A stretch of 34,679 bases of DNA from Flavobacterium macrobrachii. Its GTDB lineage: Bacteria > Bacteroidota > Bacteroidia > Flavobacteriales > Flavobacteriaceae. The notes beneath the pieces are model-generated. The model saw nothing but the letters and a program-made list of their open reading frames with translations, was not told the origin of the DNA and made no database searches. Below, in pieces: positions 16,072-22,348 of the stretch. A program made the position numbers and the translations under genes. Where the stretch lies: the NCBI RefSeq assembly GCF_014486675.1, contig NZ_JACTAC010000033.1, positions 1 through 34,679 of the forward strand. Reading direction: 5' to 3'. Within the stretch, counting starts at the first letter, position 1; every line of letters begins with the position of its first letter.

Positions 16072-17160
16072 TCATTTTCTAGGAAATTCAATTCTTCTTC
16101 CGGTATTCAATCCGTTGTTTTTTGCCAAAACGCCACACATGTGAAATAACATTCTAGCACCAACATTTCCGTCCCAATCGTCGGTTTCGTCCGGAGCAAC
16201 TTCAACTAAGTCGAAACCAATGATTTCTTTGCCGCTTTCGGCTAATTTATTGAATAAATAAGTGGCTTGTTCAAATGAAAATCCACCTGGAACTGGCGTT
16301 CCGGTATTTGGACAATACCAAGGATACATTCCGTCGATATCGAAAGAAATACACACTTTTTGTGGCAACGAAACAATGATAGCATCGCATTGTTCTGCCC
16401 AAGTTTTACCTTCAAAAGTTTCCTTTTTCAAATCGGCATCGGTGTTTACCAAAACTCTTCCTTTTTCTGCCTTTACAACATCAACTTCTTGTTCACAGAA
16501 ATCACGAATTCCAACCTGAACCAGCTTTGAAATTTGTGGAAGTTGTAGCGCATTATACATTATCGAAGCGTGAGAATAGCTAAAACCTTCATAAGCAATA
16601 CGCAAATCCATGTGTGCATCGAGATGTAAAATCCCAAAATTATCGTGAATGCTTGCCAAAGCTTCGTAGTAACCAAGCGGCGTTGAATGATCGCCACCAA
16701 GAAGTACAACTTTTTTGCCTTGTTTCATCCAATGCAACACTTTTTCTTTTACTTCGGTGTGCAATTCGCGGCATACTTTGTTGATTTTGTCCAAATCGGC
16801 TTGCAATGCAGGATAAGTTTCGATGGCTTCGCCACTTTCGAGCATTTCGATAATGGGTTGTGCTAATTCTTTGTATTTATCAGAATTGGTTTTCCAATGT
16901 GATGGTGCTTCGTCAAGATAAATCCCGAGTTTCCATAGTTCAGGAAAATCTTGATGGTTTAAATCGACTTGAAATGATGCATCTAAAATGGCATTTGGAC
17001 CTTCTGAAGCTCCAGCGCCATAACTTACGGTAACTTCCCAAGGCACAGAAATTACTATGATTTCTGATTGTTCTGCTGAAAATGGTAATCCGAAAACGGT
17101 TGCATCGGCTAATCCTGGTTGTGATGGATCGAAATTGGCTATGATTTGTTCTTTTGTCAT
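16072..17160 (-). CDS. Agmatinase/arginase-family ureohydrolase
   Basis: The 362-residue product belongs to the Mn-dependent ureohydrolases. The metal-ligand motifs are GGDHS, HLDAHMD and SFDIDG, so all expected His/Asp ligands are present. The usual DPxxAP segment is replaced by GMYPWYCPNTGTPVPGG. The exact substrate (agmatine, arginine, formiminoglutamate or another guanidino compound) cannot be decided from sequence. It is 43 bases downstream of kynU and probably co-transcribed with it. Confidence 0.82.
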   Translation of the reverse strand: MTKEQIIANFDPSQPGLADATVFGLPFSAEQSEIIVISVPWEVTVSYGAGASEGPNAILDASFQVDLNHQDFPELWKLGIYLDEAPSHWKTNSDKYKELAQPIIEMLESGEAIETYPALQADLDKINKVCRELHTEVKEKVLHWMKQGKKVVLLGGDHSTPLGYYEALASIHDNFGILHLDAHMDLRIAYEGFSYSHASIMYNALQLPQISKLVQVGIRDFCEQEVDVVKAEKGRVLVNTDADLKKETFEGKTWAEQCDAIIVSLPQKVCISFDIDGMYPWYCPNTGTPVPGGFSFEQATYLFNKLAESGKEIIGFDLVEVAPDETDDWDGNVGARMLFHMCGVLAKNNGLNTGRRIEFPRK

Positions 17161-17203
17161 GTCATTGCGAGGAACGAAGTAATCGCATCGTTCTTTGGTT
17201 TAA

Positions 17204-18484
17204 TTATTTTTGTAATGATTGTATTCCTTGTTTTAATCTTTGTCCAAATTCATACATATCTTCATAGGAAGTATATAATGGAACTGGAGCAAGACGAATT
17301 ACGTTTGGTTCACGCCAATCGGTGATTACTCCGTTTTTCATGAGGTAATCGAATAAACTTCTTCCTTCTCCATGAAGAAAAACAGATAATTGACAAGCCC
17401 TTTCATCTTGGTTTGAAGGTGTGATTATTTCAAAAGTGCTATCAACTTCTTTGTCTATTTCTTGAAGGATGAATTCTAAATAAGCTGTGATTTGATTTCT
17501 TTTAGCGATTAGTTTTTCCATACCAACTTCGGCAAACATTTCTACTGATGCTAAATATGGCGCTAAAGATAAAACTGGTAAATTTGAAACTTGCCAACCA
17601 TCGGCGCTTTCGATTGGATCAAAAACAGGTTCCATTTTGAAACGCTTTTCTTTTTTTTGCGACCACCAACCTGCAAATCGTGGCAGATTGGATTGATGGT
17701 GTTTTTCATGAATGAAACAGCCAGAAGCATTTCCTGGTCCGGAATTCATGTATTTATACGAACACCAAGCAGCAAAATCTACATTCCAATCGTGGAGTTC
17801 TAAGTTTATATTTCCTGCTGCGTGAGCCAAATCAAAACCTACGTTTGCGCCAACTTTATGTCCAGCTTCGGTGATGGTTTTCATGTCGAAAACTTGTCCG
17901 GTATAATAGTTTACGCCGCCAAAAAGCACCAATGCTAATTCATCGCCAACTTCTTCAATTTTTGCTAAAATATCTTCTAAGCGAATGTTGTGTTCGCCTT
18001 CACGACGTTTTATTTCAACTATTACATCTTCTGGATTGTAGCCGTGATGGGATACTTGCGATTGAAACATATATTGGTCTGATGGAAATGCTTTTTCTTC
18101 GCAAATGATTTTGTAACGTGTTTTGGTTGGACGATAAAACGAAACCATCAAAAGGTGAAGATTTACCGTCAAGGTGTTCATTACGGTAATTTCGGATGGT
18201 TTTGCACCAACTATTTTACTAAGTGGTTCGGCAAAACGCTCGTGATAATCCCACCAAGGTTTTTCGGCATAGAAATGTCCTTCGACTGCTAGGTTTGCCC
18301 AGTCGTTCATTATATCATCGACGTATTTTTTTGCTGATTTTGGTTGTAAGCCTAGTGAGTTTCCTGTGAAATAAATCACGTCTTTACCTTCATGTTGCGG
18401 AAAAATGAATTCGTTTCTATAGTTTTTTAGTTCGTCTTGAGAGTCTAATTGTTGAGCGAATTCGCGGGTATTTTGAAATTTCAT
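17204..18484 (-). CDS. kynU: Kynureninase
   Basis: This PLP enzyme cleaves kynurenine or 3-hydroxykynurenine to anthranilate or 3-hydroxyanthranilate plus alanine. The 426-residue product shows the PLP-Lys region AAWCSYKYMNSGPG, the upstream Asp/His of FDLAHAAGNINLELHDW, and the C-terminal arginine region NVIRLAPVPLYTSYED. With kmo downstream it supplies two consecutive steps of tryptophan breakdown or de novo NAD synthesis. Its upstream spacer has heptamer arrays and a Flavobacterium-type intergenic element. Confidence 0.94.
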   Translation of the reverse strand: MKFQNTREFAQQLDSQDELKNYRNEFIFPQHEGKDVIYFTGNSLGLQPKSAKKYVDDIMNDWANLAVEGHFYAEKPWWDYHERFAEPLSKIVGAKPSEITVMNTLTVNLHLLMVSFYRPTKTRYKIICEEKAFPSDQYMFQSQVSHHGYNPEDVIVEIKRREGEHNIRLEDILAKIEEVGDELALVLFGGVNYYTGQVFDMKTITEAGHKVGANVGFDLAHAAGNINLELHDWNVDFAAWCSYKYMNSGPGNASGCFIHEKHHQSNLPRFAGWWSQKKEKRFKMEPVFDPIESADGWQVSNLPVLSLAPYLASVEMFAEVGMEKLIAKRNQITAYLEFILQEIDKEVDSTFEIITPSNQDERACQLSVFLHGEGRSLFDYLMKNGVITDWREPNVIRLAPVPLYTSYEDMYEFGQRLKQGIQSLQK

Positions 18485-18485
18485 T

Positions 18486-18541
18486 GTTGTTTGTTGTTTG
18501 GATGGTAAAAATAGAGAAAAGAGAAAAGAGAAAAGAAAAAA
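18486..18541. repeat. Two heptamer arrays upstream of kynU
   Basis: GTTGTTT occurs twice in tandem at 18486-18499. Four units, GAGAAAA three times and then GAAAAAA, follow at 18514-18541. Both lie in the 5' region of kynU. Confidence 0.75.
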
Positions 18542-18570
18542 GTGTAAAGAAATTTGAATGGTTTGTTTTT

Positions 18571-18645
18571 TAGCCCTGATAGTAGTGGAAATCCTTTTTT
18601 GAATTGTTTTTCCAATTCAAAAAAGATTGTAACGAATAGCAGGAA
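18571..18645 (+). ncRNA. Flavobacterial intergenic element, copy 1 (possible structured RNA)
   Basis: The element starts TAGCCCTGATAGTAGTGGAAA and ends TTGTAACGAATAGCAGGAA. Between them lies a perfect 13-bp hairpin (CTTTTTTGAATTG with its complement, 18594-18625, loop TTTTTC). The outer CCTG and CAGG can also pair. Copy 2 (32501-32650) has the same two ends around a different middle, and copy 3 is cut by the right window edge. It resembles the recurrent intergenic elements of Flavobacteria and possibly the Flavo-1 RNA motif; that name is from memory and unverified. Confidence 0.6.
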
Positions 18646-18676
18646 AATGGTTTATAAAGTGCCTAGTGTTTGGCTT

Positions 18677-18709
18677 CAAAAAAAAATCTCACCATTGCTG
18701 ATGAGATTT
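18677..18709 (-). terminator. Rho-independent terminator of queA
   Basis: On the minus strand AAATCTCA and TGAGATTT (18684-18691 and 18702-18709) form an 8-bp stem, followed by seven T (18677-18683). It lies 20 bases after the queA stop. Confidence 0.8.
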
Positions 18710-18729
18710 AATATTTTGATTAAAAGTGA

Positions 18730-19779
18730 TTACAAAATCAACATGGCGTCGCCGTAGGAATAGAATTTGTATCCTTCTTTGATGGCTTCGTCGTAGGCTT
18801 TGCGCATTAAATCGTGTCCGCAGAATGCTGAAATCATCATTACTAATGTTGATTTTGGTGTATGGAAATTGGTTACCATACAGTCGGCAATACTGAAATC
18901 ATAAGGTGGGAAAATGAATTTGTTTGTCCAACCGTCGTATGGATTTAGTGTTTTTGCTGATGAAACCGAGCTTTCGATGGCGCGCATTGATGTGGTTCCA
19001 ATGCAGCAAATGCGTTTTTTGTTTGCTTTTGCGTTGTTGACAATATCACAAGCTTGTTGTGTTATTTTTAGCTCTTCGGAATCCATTTTGTGCTTTGATA
19101 AATCTTCTACTTCTACTGGATTGAATGTTCCAAGTCCAACGTGAAGTGTTACTTCGGCAAAGTCTATTCCTTTGATTTCTAAACGTTTTAATAAATGCTT
19201 AGAGAAGTGTAAACCAGCTGTTGGTGCGGCAACTGCGCCTTCCTCTTTGGCATAAATCGTTTGGTAACGTTCTGCATCTTCGTCGGTTACTTCGCGGTTG
19301 ATGTATTTTGGGATTGGTGTTTCTCCTAATTCTAATAATTTTATTCTGAAATCTTCATATGAACCGTCGTAAAGGAAACGCAATGTTCTTCCACGAGAAG
19401 TTGTATTATCGATAACTTCTGCTACTAACGAGTCGTCGTCGCCAAAATATAATTTGTTTCCTATACGGATTTTACGAGCTGGATCAACTAAAACATCCCA
19501 AAGACGTTGTTCTGCATTTAATTCTCTTAATAAGAAAACTTCAATTCGTGCTCCGGTTTTTTCTTTGTTTCCATACATACGCGCAGGGAAAACTTTGGTA
19601 TTGTTCAAAATCATTACATCGCCATCGTCAAAATAGTCGATAATGTCTTTGAATAATTTGTGTTCGATTTGTCCTGTTTTTCTGTGTACAACCATTAAAC
19701 GAGATTCGTCACGATTTTCTGCGGGATATTCGGCAAGTAATTCCGTTGGGAGATTAAAATTAAAATGAGATAACTTCAT
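18730..19779 (-). CDS. queA: tRNA preQ1(34) S-adenosylmethionine ribosyltransferase-isomerase (QueA)
   Basis: The 349-residue product carries QueA signatures: the N-terminal [28 protein letters not shown], then [42 protein letters not shown] and [13 protein letters not shown]. QueA transfers the ribosyl part of SAM to preQ1 in tRNA to make epoxyqueuosine. It has its own promoter (19840-19871) and terminator, so it is probably monocistronic. queE of the same pathway is at 2939-3571. Confidence 0.95.
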   Translation of the reverse strand: MKLSHFNFNLPTELLAEYPAENRDESRLMVVHRKTGQIEHKLFKDIIDYFDDGDVMILNNTKVFPARMYGNKEKTGARIEVFLLRELNAEQRLWDVLVDPARKIRIGNKLYFGDDDSLVAEVIDNTTSRGRTLRFLYDGSYEDFRIKLLELGETPIPKYINREVTDEDAERYQTIYAKEEGAVAAPTAGLHFSKHLLKRLEIKGIDFAEVTLHVGLGTFNPVEVEDLSKHKMDSEELKITQQACDIVNNAKANKKRICCIGTTSMRAIESSVSSAKTLNPYDGWTNKFIFPPYDFSIADCMVTNFHTPKSTLVMMISAFCGHDLMRKAYDEAIKEGYKFYSYGDAMLIL

Positions 19780-19814
19780 ATTGAGTAATTAGTGATTAGC
19801 AATTAGTGAATAGT
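19780..19814. repeat. Five-unit heptamer array upstream of queA
   Basis: Five consecutive 7-bp units: ATTGAGT, AATTAGT, GATTAGC, AATTAGT and GAATAGT. They directly abut the queA start codon and lie within its 5' untranslated region. Confidence 0.8.
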
Positions 19815-19839
19815 TTTTTACTCTCTAATTTTCTGGATG

Positions 19840-19871
19840 CAAATATACTATTGTGAAATAGGCGTTGTCAA
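19840..19871 (-). promoter_or_regulatory. Promoter of queA
   Basis: On the minus strand there is TTG (in TTGACA) at 19869-19871, a 21-base spacer, and TATATTTG at 19840-19847, an exact TAnnTTTG match. This is the best complete -33/-7 pair I found in the window. The ATG is 60 bases downstream, beyond a heptamer array. Confidence 0.6.
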
Positions 19872-19900
19872 GTGTTTTGATGTTTATTTTGAAAAGATTA

Positions 19901-21193
19901 TCACATTTTGGAATTACAATTAGTTGTAATAGTAAATCCGACACTTTTTAAATCGTCCCAAAACGTTGGATAGGATTTTGAAACGACTTCAGCTTCTTCA
20001 ATGATGATCGGAACTTTTAAAGCCAATGGAGCAAAAGCCATTGCCATTCGGTGATCTTGATAGGTTTTGATGCTGACGCTTTCGTTTATTATTTCTGATG
20101 GTTCTAAAGTCAAGCTGTCATTGGTAACAGAAACGTTAGCTCCAAGTTTTGTTAGTTCGTTTTTTAAGGCTTCCAATCGATCGGTTTCTTTAATTTTTAA
20201 TGTATGTAAACCTGTTAAATGGCAACCAATTCCCAATCCGAAACACGTTACTGCAATGGTTTGAGCAATGTCGGGAGAATTGTTTAGTTGCGAGTTGAAA
20301 GTTTGCTTCGCCAGTTCGCATTCGCTCGAGTCAAGTTTCGGGTTGTCAACTTTTTCTAAAACGATTGTTGTGTTTTCAAAAGTTGTTGTTACACCAAAGT
20401 TTTTATAAATTTCAACCAAAGCGGCATCGCCTTGTAAACTGTTTTGTTTGTAGCTCGACAAAGTGATTTTAGTTCCAATTTCAGATAAAGCAACGATGGA
20501 AAACCAATAAGATGCCGATGACCAATCGGACTCAATTGTGAGTTGTGAGTTGTGAATTGTGAATAGTGGTTTGACTATAATTTTATTCTCAATAAATGAA
20601 GTTTCTATTCCAATTTCATTGAGCAAAGCCAAGGTCATTTTGATATATGGAATTGATGTGATTTCGCCTTGAAGTGTTAATTCTAGTCCGTTTTCGAGTT
20701 TTGGTGCAATTAATAAAAGTGCGGAAATGTATTGACTGCTTACATTTGCTTGAAGTGAAACTTTTTTATTTGTCAATTTTTTTCCTTTGATGCGAATGGG
20801 TGGAAAACCTTCATTTTCTTCATAATAAATTTCAGCTCCGAGTTGTTGCAAGGCTTCGACTAAAATTTTAATTGGTCGTTCTTTCATACGTGAAGAACCT
20901 GTTAGTATCACTTCTTTTCCTTTCTGAATGGCAAAATACGCCGTGAGAAAACGCATGGCAGTTCCAGCATGGTGAACGTCAATTTCAGTTGTCAGTTGCC
21001 AGTTATCAGTTGCCAGTTTTTGTAATGCTTGTAACATTACTTCGCTATCATCAGAATTGGATATGTTTTCCAATGAAATCTTCGGATACAACGCTTGAAG
21101 CAATAGTAATCTGTTGGTTTCAGATTTTGAACCAGTGATTGAAAGTTTCGAGTTTCGAGTTTCGAGTTTTGACTTTTGAAGATGTAAATTCAT
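19901..21193 (-). CDS. aroA: 3-phosphoshikimate 1-carboxyvinyltransferase (EPSP synthase)
   Basis: This enzyme of the shikimate pathway has the motifs ITGSKSETNRLLLLQAL, LTGSSRMKERPIKILV, VSSQYISALLL, KIKETDRLEAL and YQDHRMAMAFAPLAL. The frame could start at 21259, but I chose the ATG at 21193, giving 430 residues, because it overlaps the stop of the SMR gene (TAATG) and precedes the usual N-terminus. Heptamer arrays lie inside the frame at 21145-21179 (residues about 5-17), 20986-21020 (about 58-70), 20534-20568 (about 209-220) and a short one at 20286-20306. They encode low-complexity segments (KLETRNSKL, NWQLTTE, IHNSQLTIE) that probably form surface loops. Confidence 0.93.
   Translation of the reverse strand: MNLHLQKSKLETRNSKLSITGSKSETNRLLLLQALYPKISLENISNSDDSEVMLQALQKLATDNWQLTTEIDVHHAGTAMRFLTAYFAIQKGKEVILTGSSRMKERPIKILVEALQQLGAEIYYEENEGFPPIRIKGKKLTNKKVSLQANVSSQYISALLLIAPKLENGLELTLQGEITSIPYIKMTLALLNEIGIETSFIENKIIVKPLFTIHNSQLTIESDWSSASYWFSIVALSEIGTKITLSSYKQNSLQGDAALVEIYKNFGVTTTFENTTIVLEKVDNPKLDSSECELAKQTFNSQLNNSPDIAQTIAVTCFGLGIGCHLTGLHTLKIKETDRLEALKNELTKLGANVSVTNDSLTLEPSEIINESVSIKTYQDHRMAMAFAPLALKVPIIIEEAEVVSKSYPTFWDDLKSVGFTITTNCNSKM
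20286..20306. repeat. Heptamer units inside aroA (fourth site)
   Basis: AGTTGCG, AGTTGAA and AGTTTGC lie in tandem, encoding the segment near AKQTFNSQLNNS. The neighbouring sequence to about 20345 looks equally repeat-derived but less regular. Confidence 0.6.
20534..20568. repeat. Five-unit heptamer array inside aroA
   Basis: AATTGTG, AGTTGTG, AGTTGTG, AATTGTG and AATAGTG follow one another without gap. The reverse strand encodes about residues 209-220 of AroA (FTIHNSQLTIES). Confidence 0.85.
20986..21020. repeat. Five-unit heptamer array inside aroA
   Basis: CAGTTGT, CAGTTGC, CAGTTAT, CAGTTGC and CAGTTTT are contiguous. The reverse strand encodes about residues 58-70 of AroA, including DNWQLTTE. 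Confidence 0.85.
21145..21179. repeat. Five-unit heptamer array inside aroA, near its start
   Basis: GTTTCGA three times, then GTTTTGA and CTTTTGA. The reverse strand encodes about residues 5-17 of AroA (LQKSKLETRNSKL). Confidence 0.85.
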
Positions 21194-21519
21194 TATTTGG
21201 AAACAACTTTTAGTCCGATGATGGAAATGATTAAGGTACTGATAAAAAACACTCTCCAAAAAGTGGCTGGTTCTTTAAATACTAATATGCCGACAAGTAC
21301 ACTTCCCACGGCACCAATTCCAGTCCAAACTGCATAAGCCGTTCCGATGGGTAGTTCTTTGGTTACTTTTACCAATAAAACCATGCTGATGGTTAGACAA
21401 ACTAAGAATCCAGCATACCATAAAATCATGGTATTTCCTGTTGATTCTTTGGCTTTGCCTAAGCAAGTTGCAAAAGCTACTTCAAATAATCCTGCTATTA
21501 TTAGTAAAATCCAGTTCAT
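21193..21519 (-). CDS. Small multidrug resistance (SMR) family transporter, SugE/Gdx-like
   Basis: The 108-residue product has four membrane helices and the essential membrane Glu (E13 in AGLFEVAFATCLG). The segment LPIGTAYAVWTGIGAVGSVLVGILVFKEP matches the SugE/Gdx branch (guanidinium or quaternary ammonium export) better than EmrE. Members often work as dual-topology dimers, which fits a single gene. Its stop overlaps the aroA start (TAATG), so aroA translation is probably coupled to it. Confidence 0.88.
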   Translation of the reverse strand: MNWILLIIAGLFEVAFATCLGKAKESTGNTMILWYAGFLVCLTISMVLLVKVTKELPIGTAYAVWTGIGAVGSVLVGILVFKEPATFWRVFFISTLIISIIGLKVVSK

Positions 21520-21525
21520 GTTTTT

Positions 21526-21588
21526 AATTGTGAATGGTGAATTGTGAATGGTGAATTCATAATTTACAATTCACCATTCATAATTATT
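21526..21588. repeat. Nine-unit heptamer array forming a hairpin, left border of the four-helix-bundle gene
   Basis: Nine contiguous 7-bp units: AATTGTG, AATGGTG, AATTGTG, AATGGTG, AATTCAT, AATTTAC, AATTCAC, CATTCAT and AATTATT. The second half is nearly the reverse complement of the first, giving a 20-bp stem with one mismatch (21526-21545 with 21566-21585). The stop codon of the four-helix-bundle gene (21584-21586) is inside the last unit. Confidence 0.9.
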
Positions 21589-21946
21589 TTTTCCCTATTC
21601 TTTGTTTTGTTGTAATAATTATTGAGGTTAAAATTTTATTTATTTCAATGATATCATTTTTTAACGATTGAAATTGTGTTTCGTTTAAATAGTCCGATTG
21701 ATGTAATAATTCCAACCAATAATCAGTTTCATTGGCTTCTTTTTGTGCAATGGCAAGTTTGTGAATAAAATCAAGTTTGCTTTCAGCTTGTTCTGCTTCA
21801 CGAACTAAAGCACCTATAGCTGTTCCGCTTCGTAAAAGTTGTTTACTTAAAACGAATTCTTTTTTCTCTTGATTTAAAAATTGATATAACTTAACAACTC
21901 TTAATGCAAAAGAAAATGATTTATCCTTAATAATGTTCTCTGCCAT
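21584..21946 (-). CDS. Four-helix-bundle protein (S23/TIGR02436-like)
   Basis: The 120-residue product is all helical with the family pattern DKSFSFALRVVKLYQFL, FVLSKQLLRSGTAIGALVREAEQAES, FIHKLAIAQKEANETDYWLELLHQSDYL and a C-terminal IIEINKILTSIIITT. Related proteins are encoded in 23S rRNA intervening sequences, and the fold is shared with Avd of diversity-generating retroelements; the cellular role is unknown. Heptamer arrays with the same AATTCAC/GTGAATT unit touch the gene at both ends (21526-21588 and 21947-21981), so it looks like a cassette within an array. No reverse transcriptase or rRNA lies nearby. Confidence 0.88.
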   Translation of the reverse strand: MAENIIKDKSFSFALRVVKLYQFLNQEKKEFVLSKQLLRSGTAIGALVREAEQAESKLDFIHKLAIAQKEANETDYWLELLHQSDYLNETQFQSLKNDIIEINKILTSIIITTKQRIGKK

Positions 21947-21981
21947 AATTCACCATTTACAATTTACCATTCACAATTACT
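21947..21981. repeat. Five-unit heptamer array, right border of the four-helix-bundle gene
   Basis: AATTCAC, CATTTAC, AATTTAC, CATTCAC and AATTACT. The array begins at the base next to the four-helix-bundle ATG (21946) and its last unit contains the stop codon of the MazG-like gene (21977-21979). Confidence 0.9.
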
Positions 21982-22303
21982 TAAGTTTCTCGTTATTATG
22001 ATGTCTGTCGTGGTCGCGTTTGGTTTTTAAATCCATTTTTTTGTCAAAAGCAGCTTGTAAATCTACGCCGGTTTGATTGGCAAGACACAACACTACAAAA
22101 ACTACATCGGCTAGTTCTTCGCCAAGGTCTTTGTTTTTATCACTTTCTTTTTCGGATTGTTCGCCATAACGACGTGCAATGATGCGGGCAACTTCGCCAA
22201 CTTCTTCTGAAAGTTGTGCCATGTTGGTCAGTTCGTTAAAATAACGAACACCGTGGTTTTTAATCCAATTATCTACTTCGAGTTGGGCGTTTTTTATATC
22301 CAT
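21977..22303 (-). CDS. MazG-like nucleotide pyrophosphohydrolase
   Basis: The 108-residue product matches the all-alpha NTP pyrophosphohydrolase fold. The metal-binding set is EEVGEVARIIARRYGE and DLGEELADVVFVVLCLANQTG, giving the EExxE and ExxD pattern. Such enzymes hydrolyse non-canonical NTPs. It is bounded by heptamer arrays on both sides (21947-21981 and 22304-22345). Confidence 0.87.
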   Translation of the reverse strand: MDIKNAQLEVDNWIKNHGVRYFNELTNMAQLSEEVGEVARIIARRYGEQSEKESDKNKDLGEELADVVFVVLCLANQTGVDLQAAFDKKMDLKTKRDHDRHHNNEKLK

Positions 22304-22345
22304 AATTTTGAATTGTGAATTTTGAGTTGTGAATTGTGATTTTAC
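22304..22345. repeat. Heptamer array upstream of the MazG-like gene
   Basis: AATTTTG, AATTGTG, AATTTTG, AGTTGTG, AATTGTG and ATTTTAC are contiguous. The array abuts the ATG of the MazG-like gene and fills the gap to the stop of the restriction-modification-like gene. Confidence 0.85.
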
Positions 22346-22348
22346 TAT

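Noticed and set aside
21584..21946. Diversity-generating retroelement accessory protein (Avd)
   Set aside because: The fold may be shared, but there is no reverse transcriptase, template repeat or variable target gene in the window.
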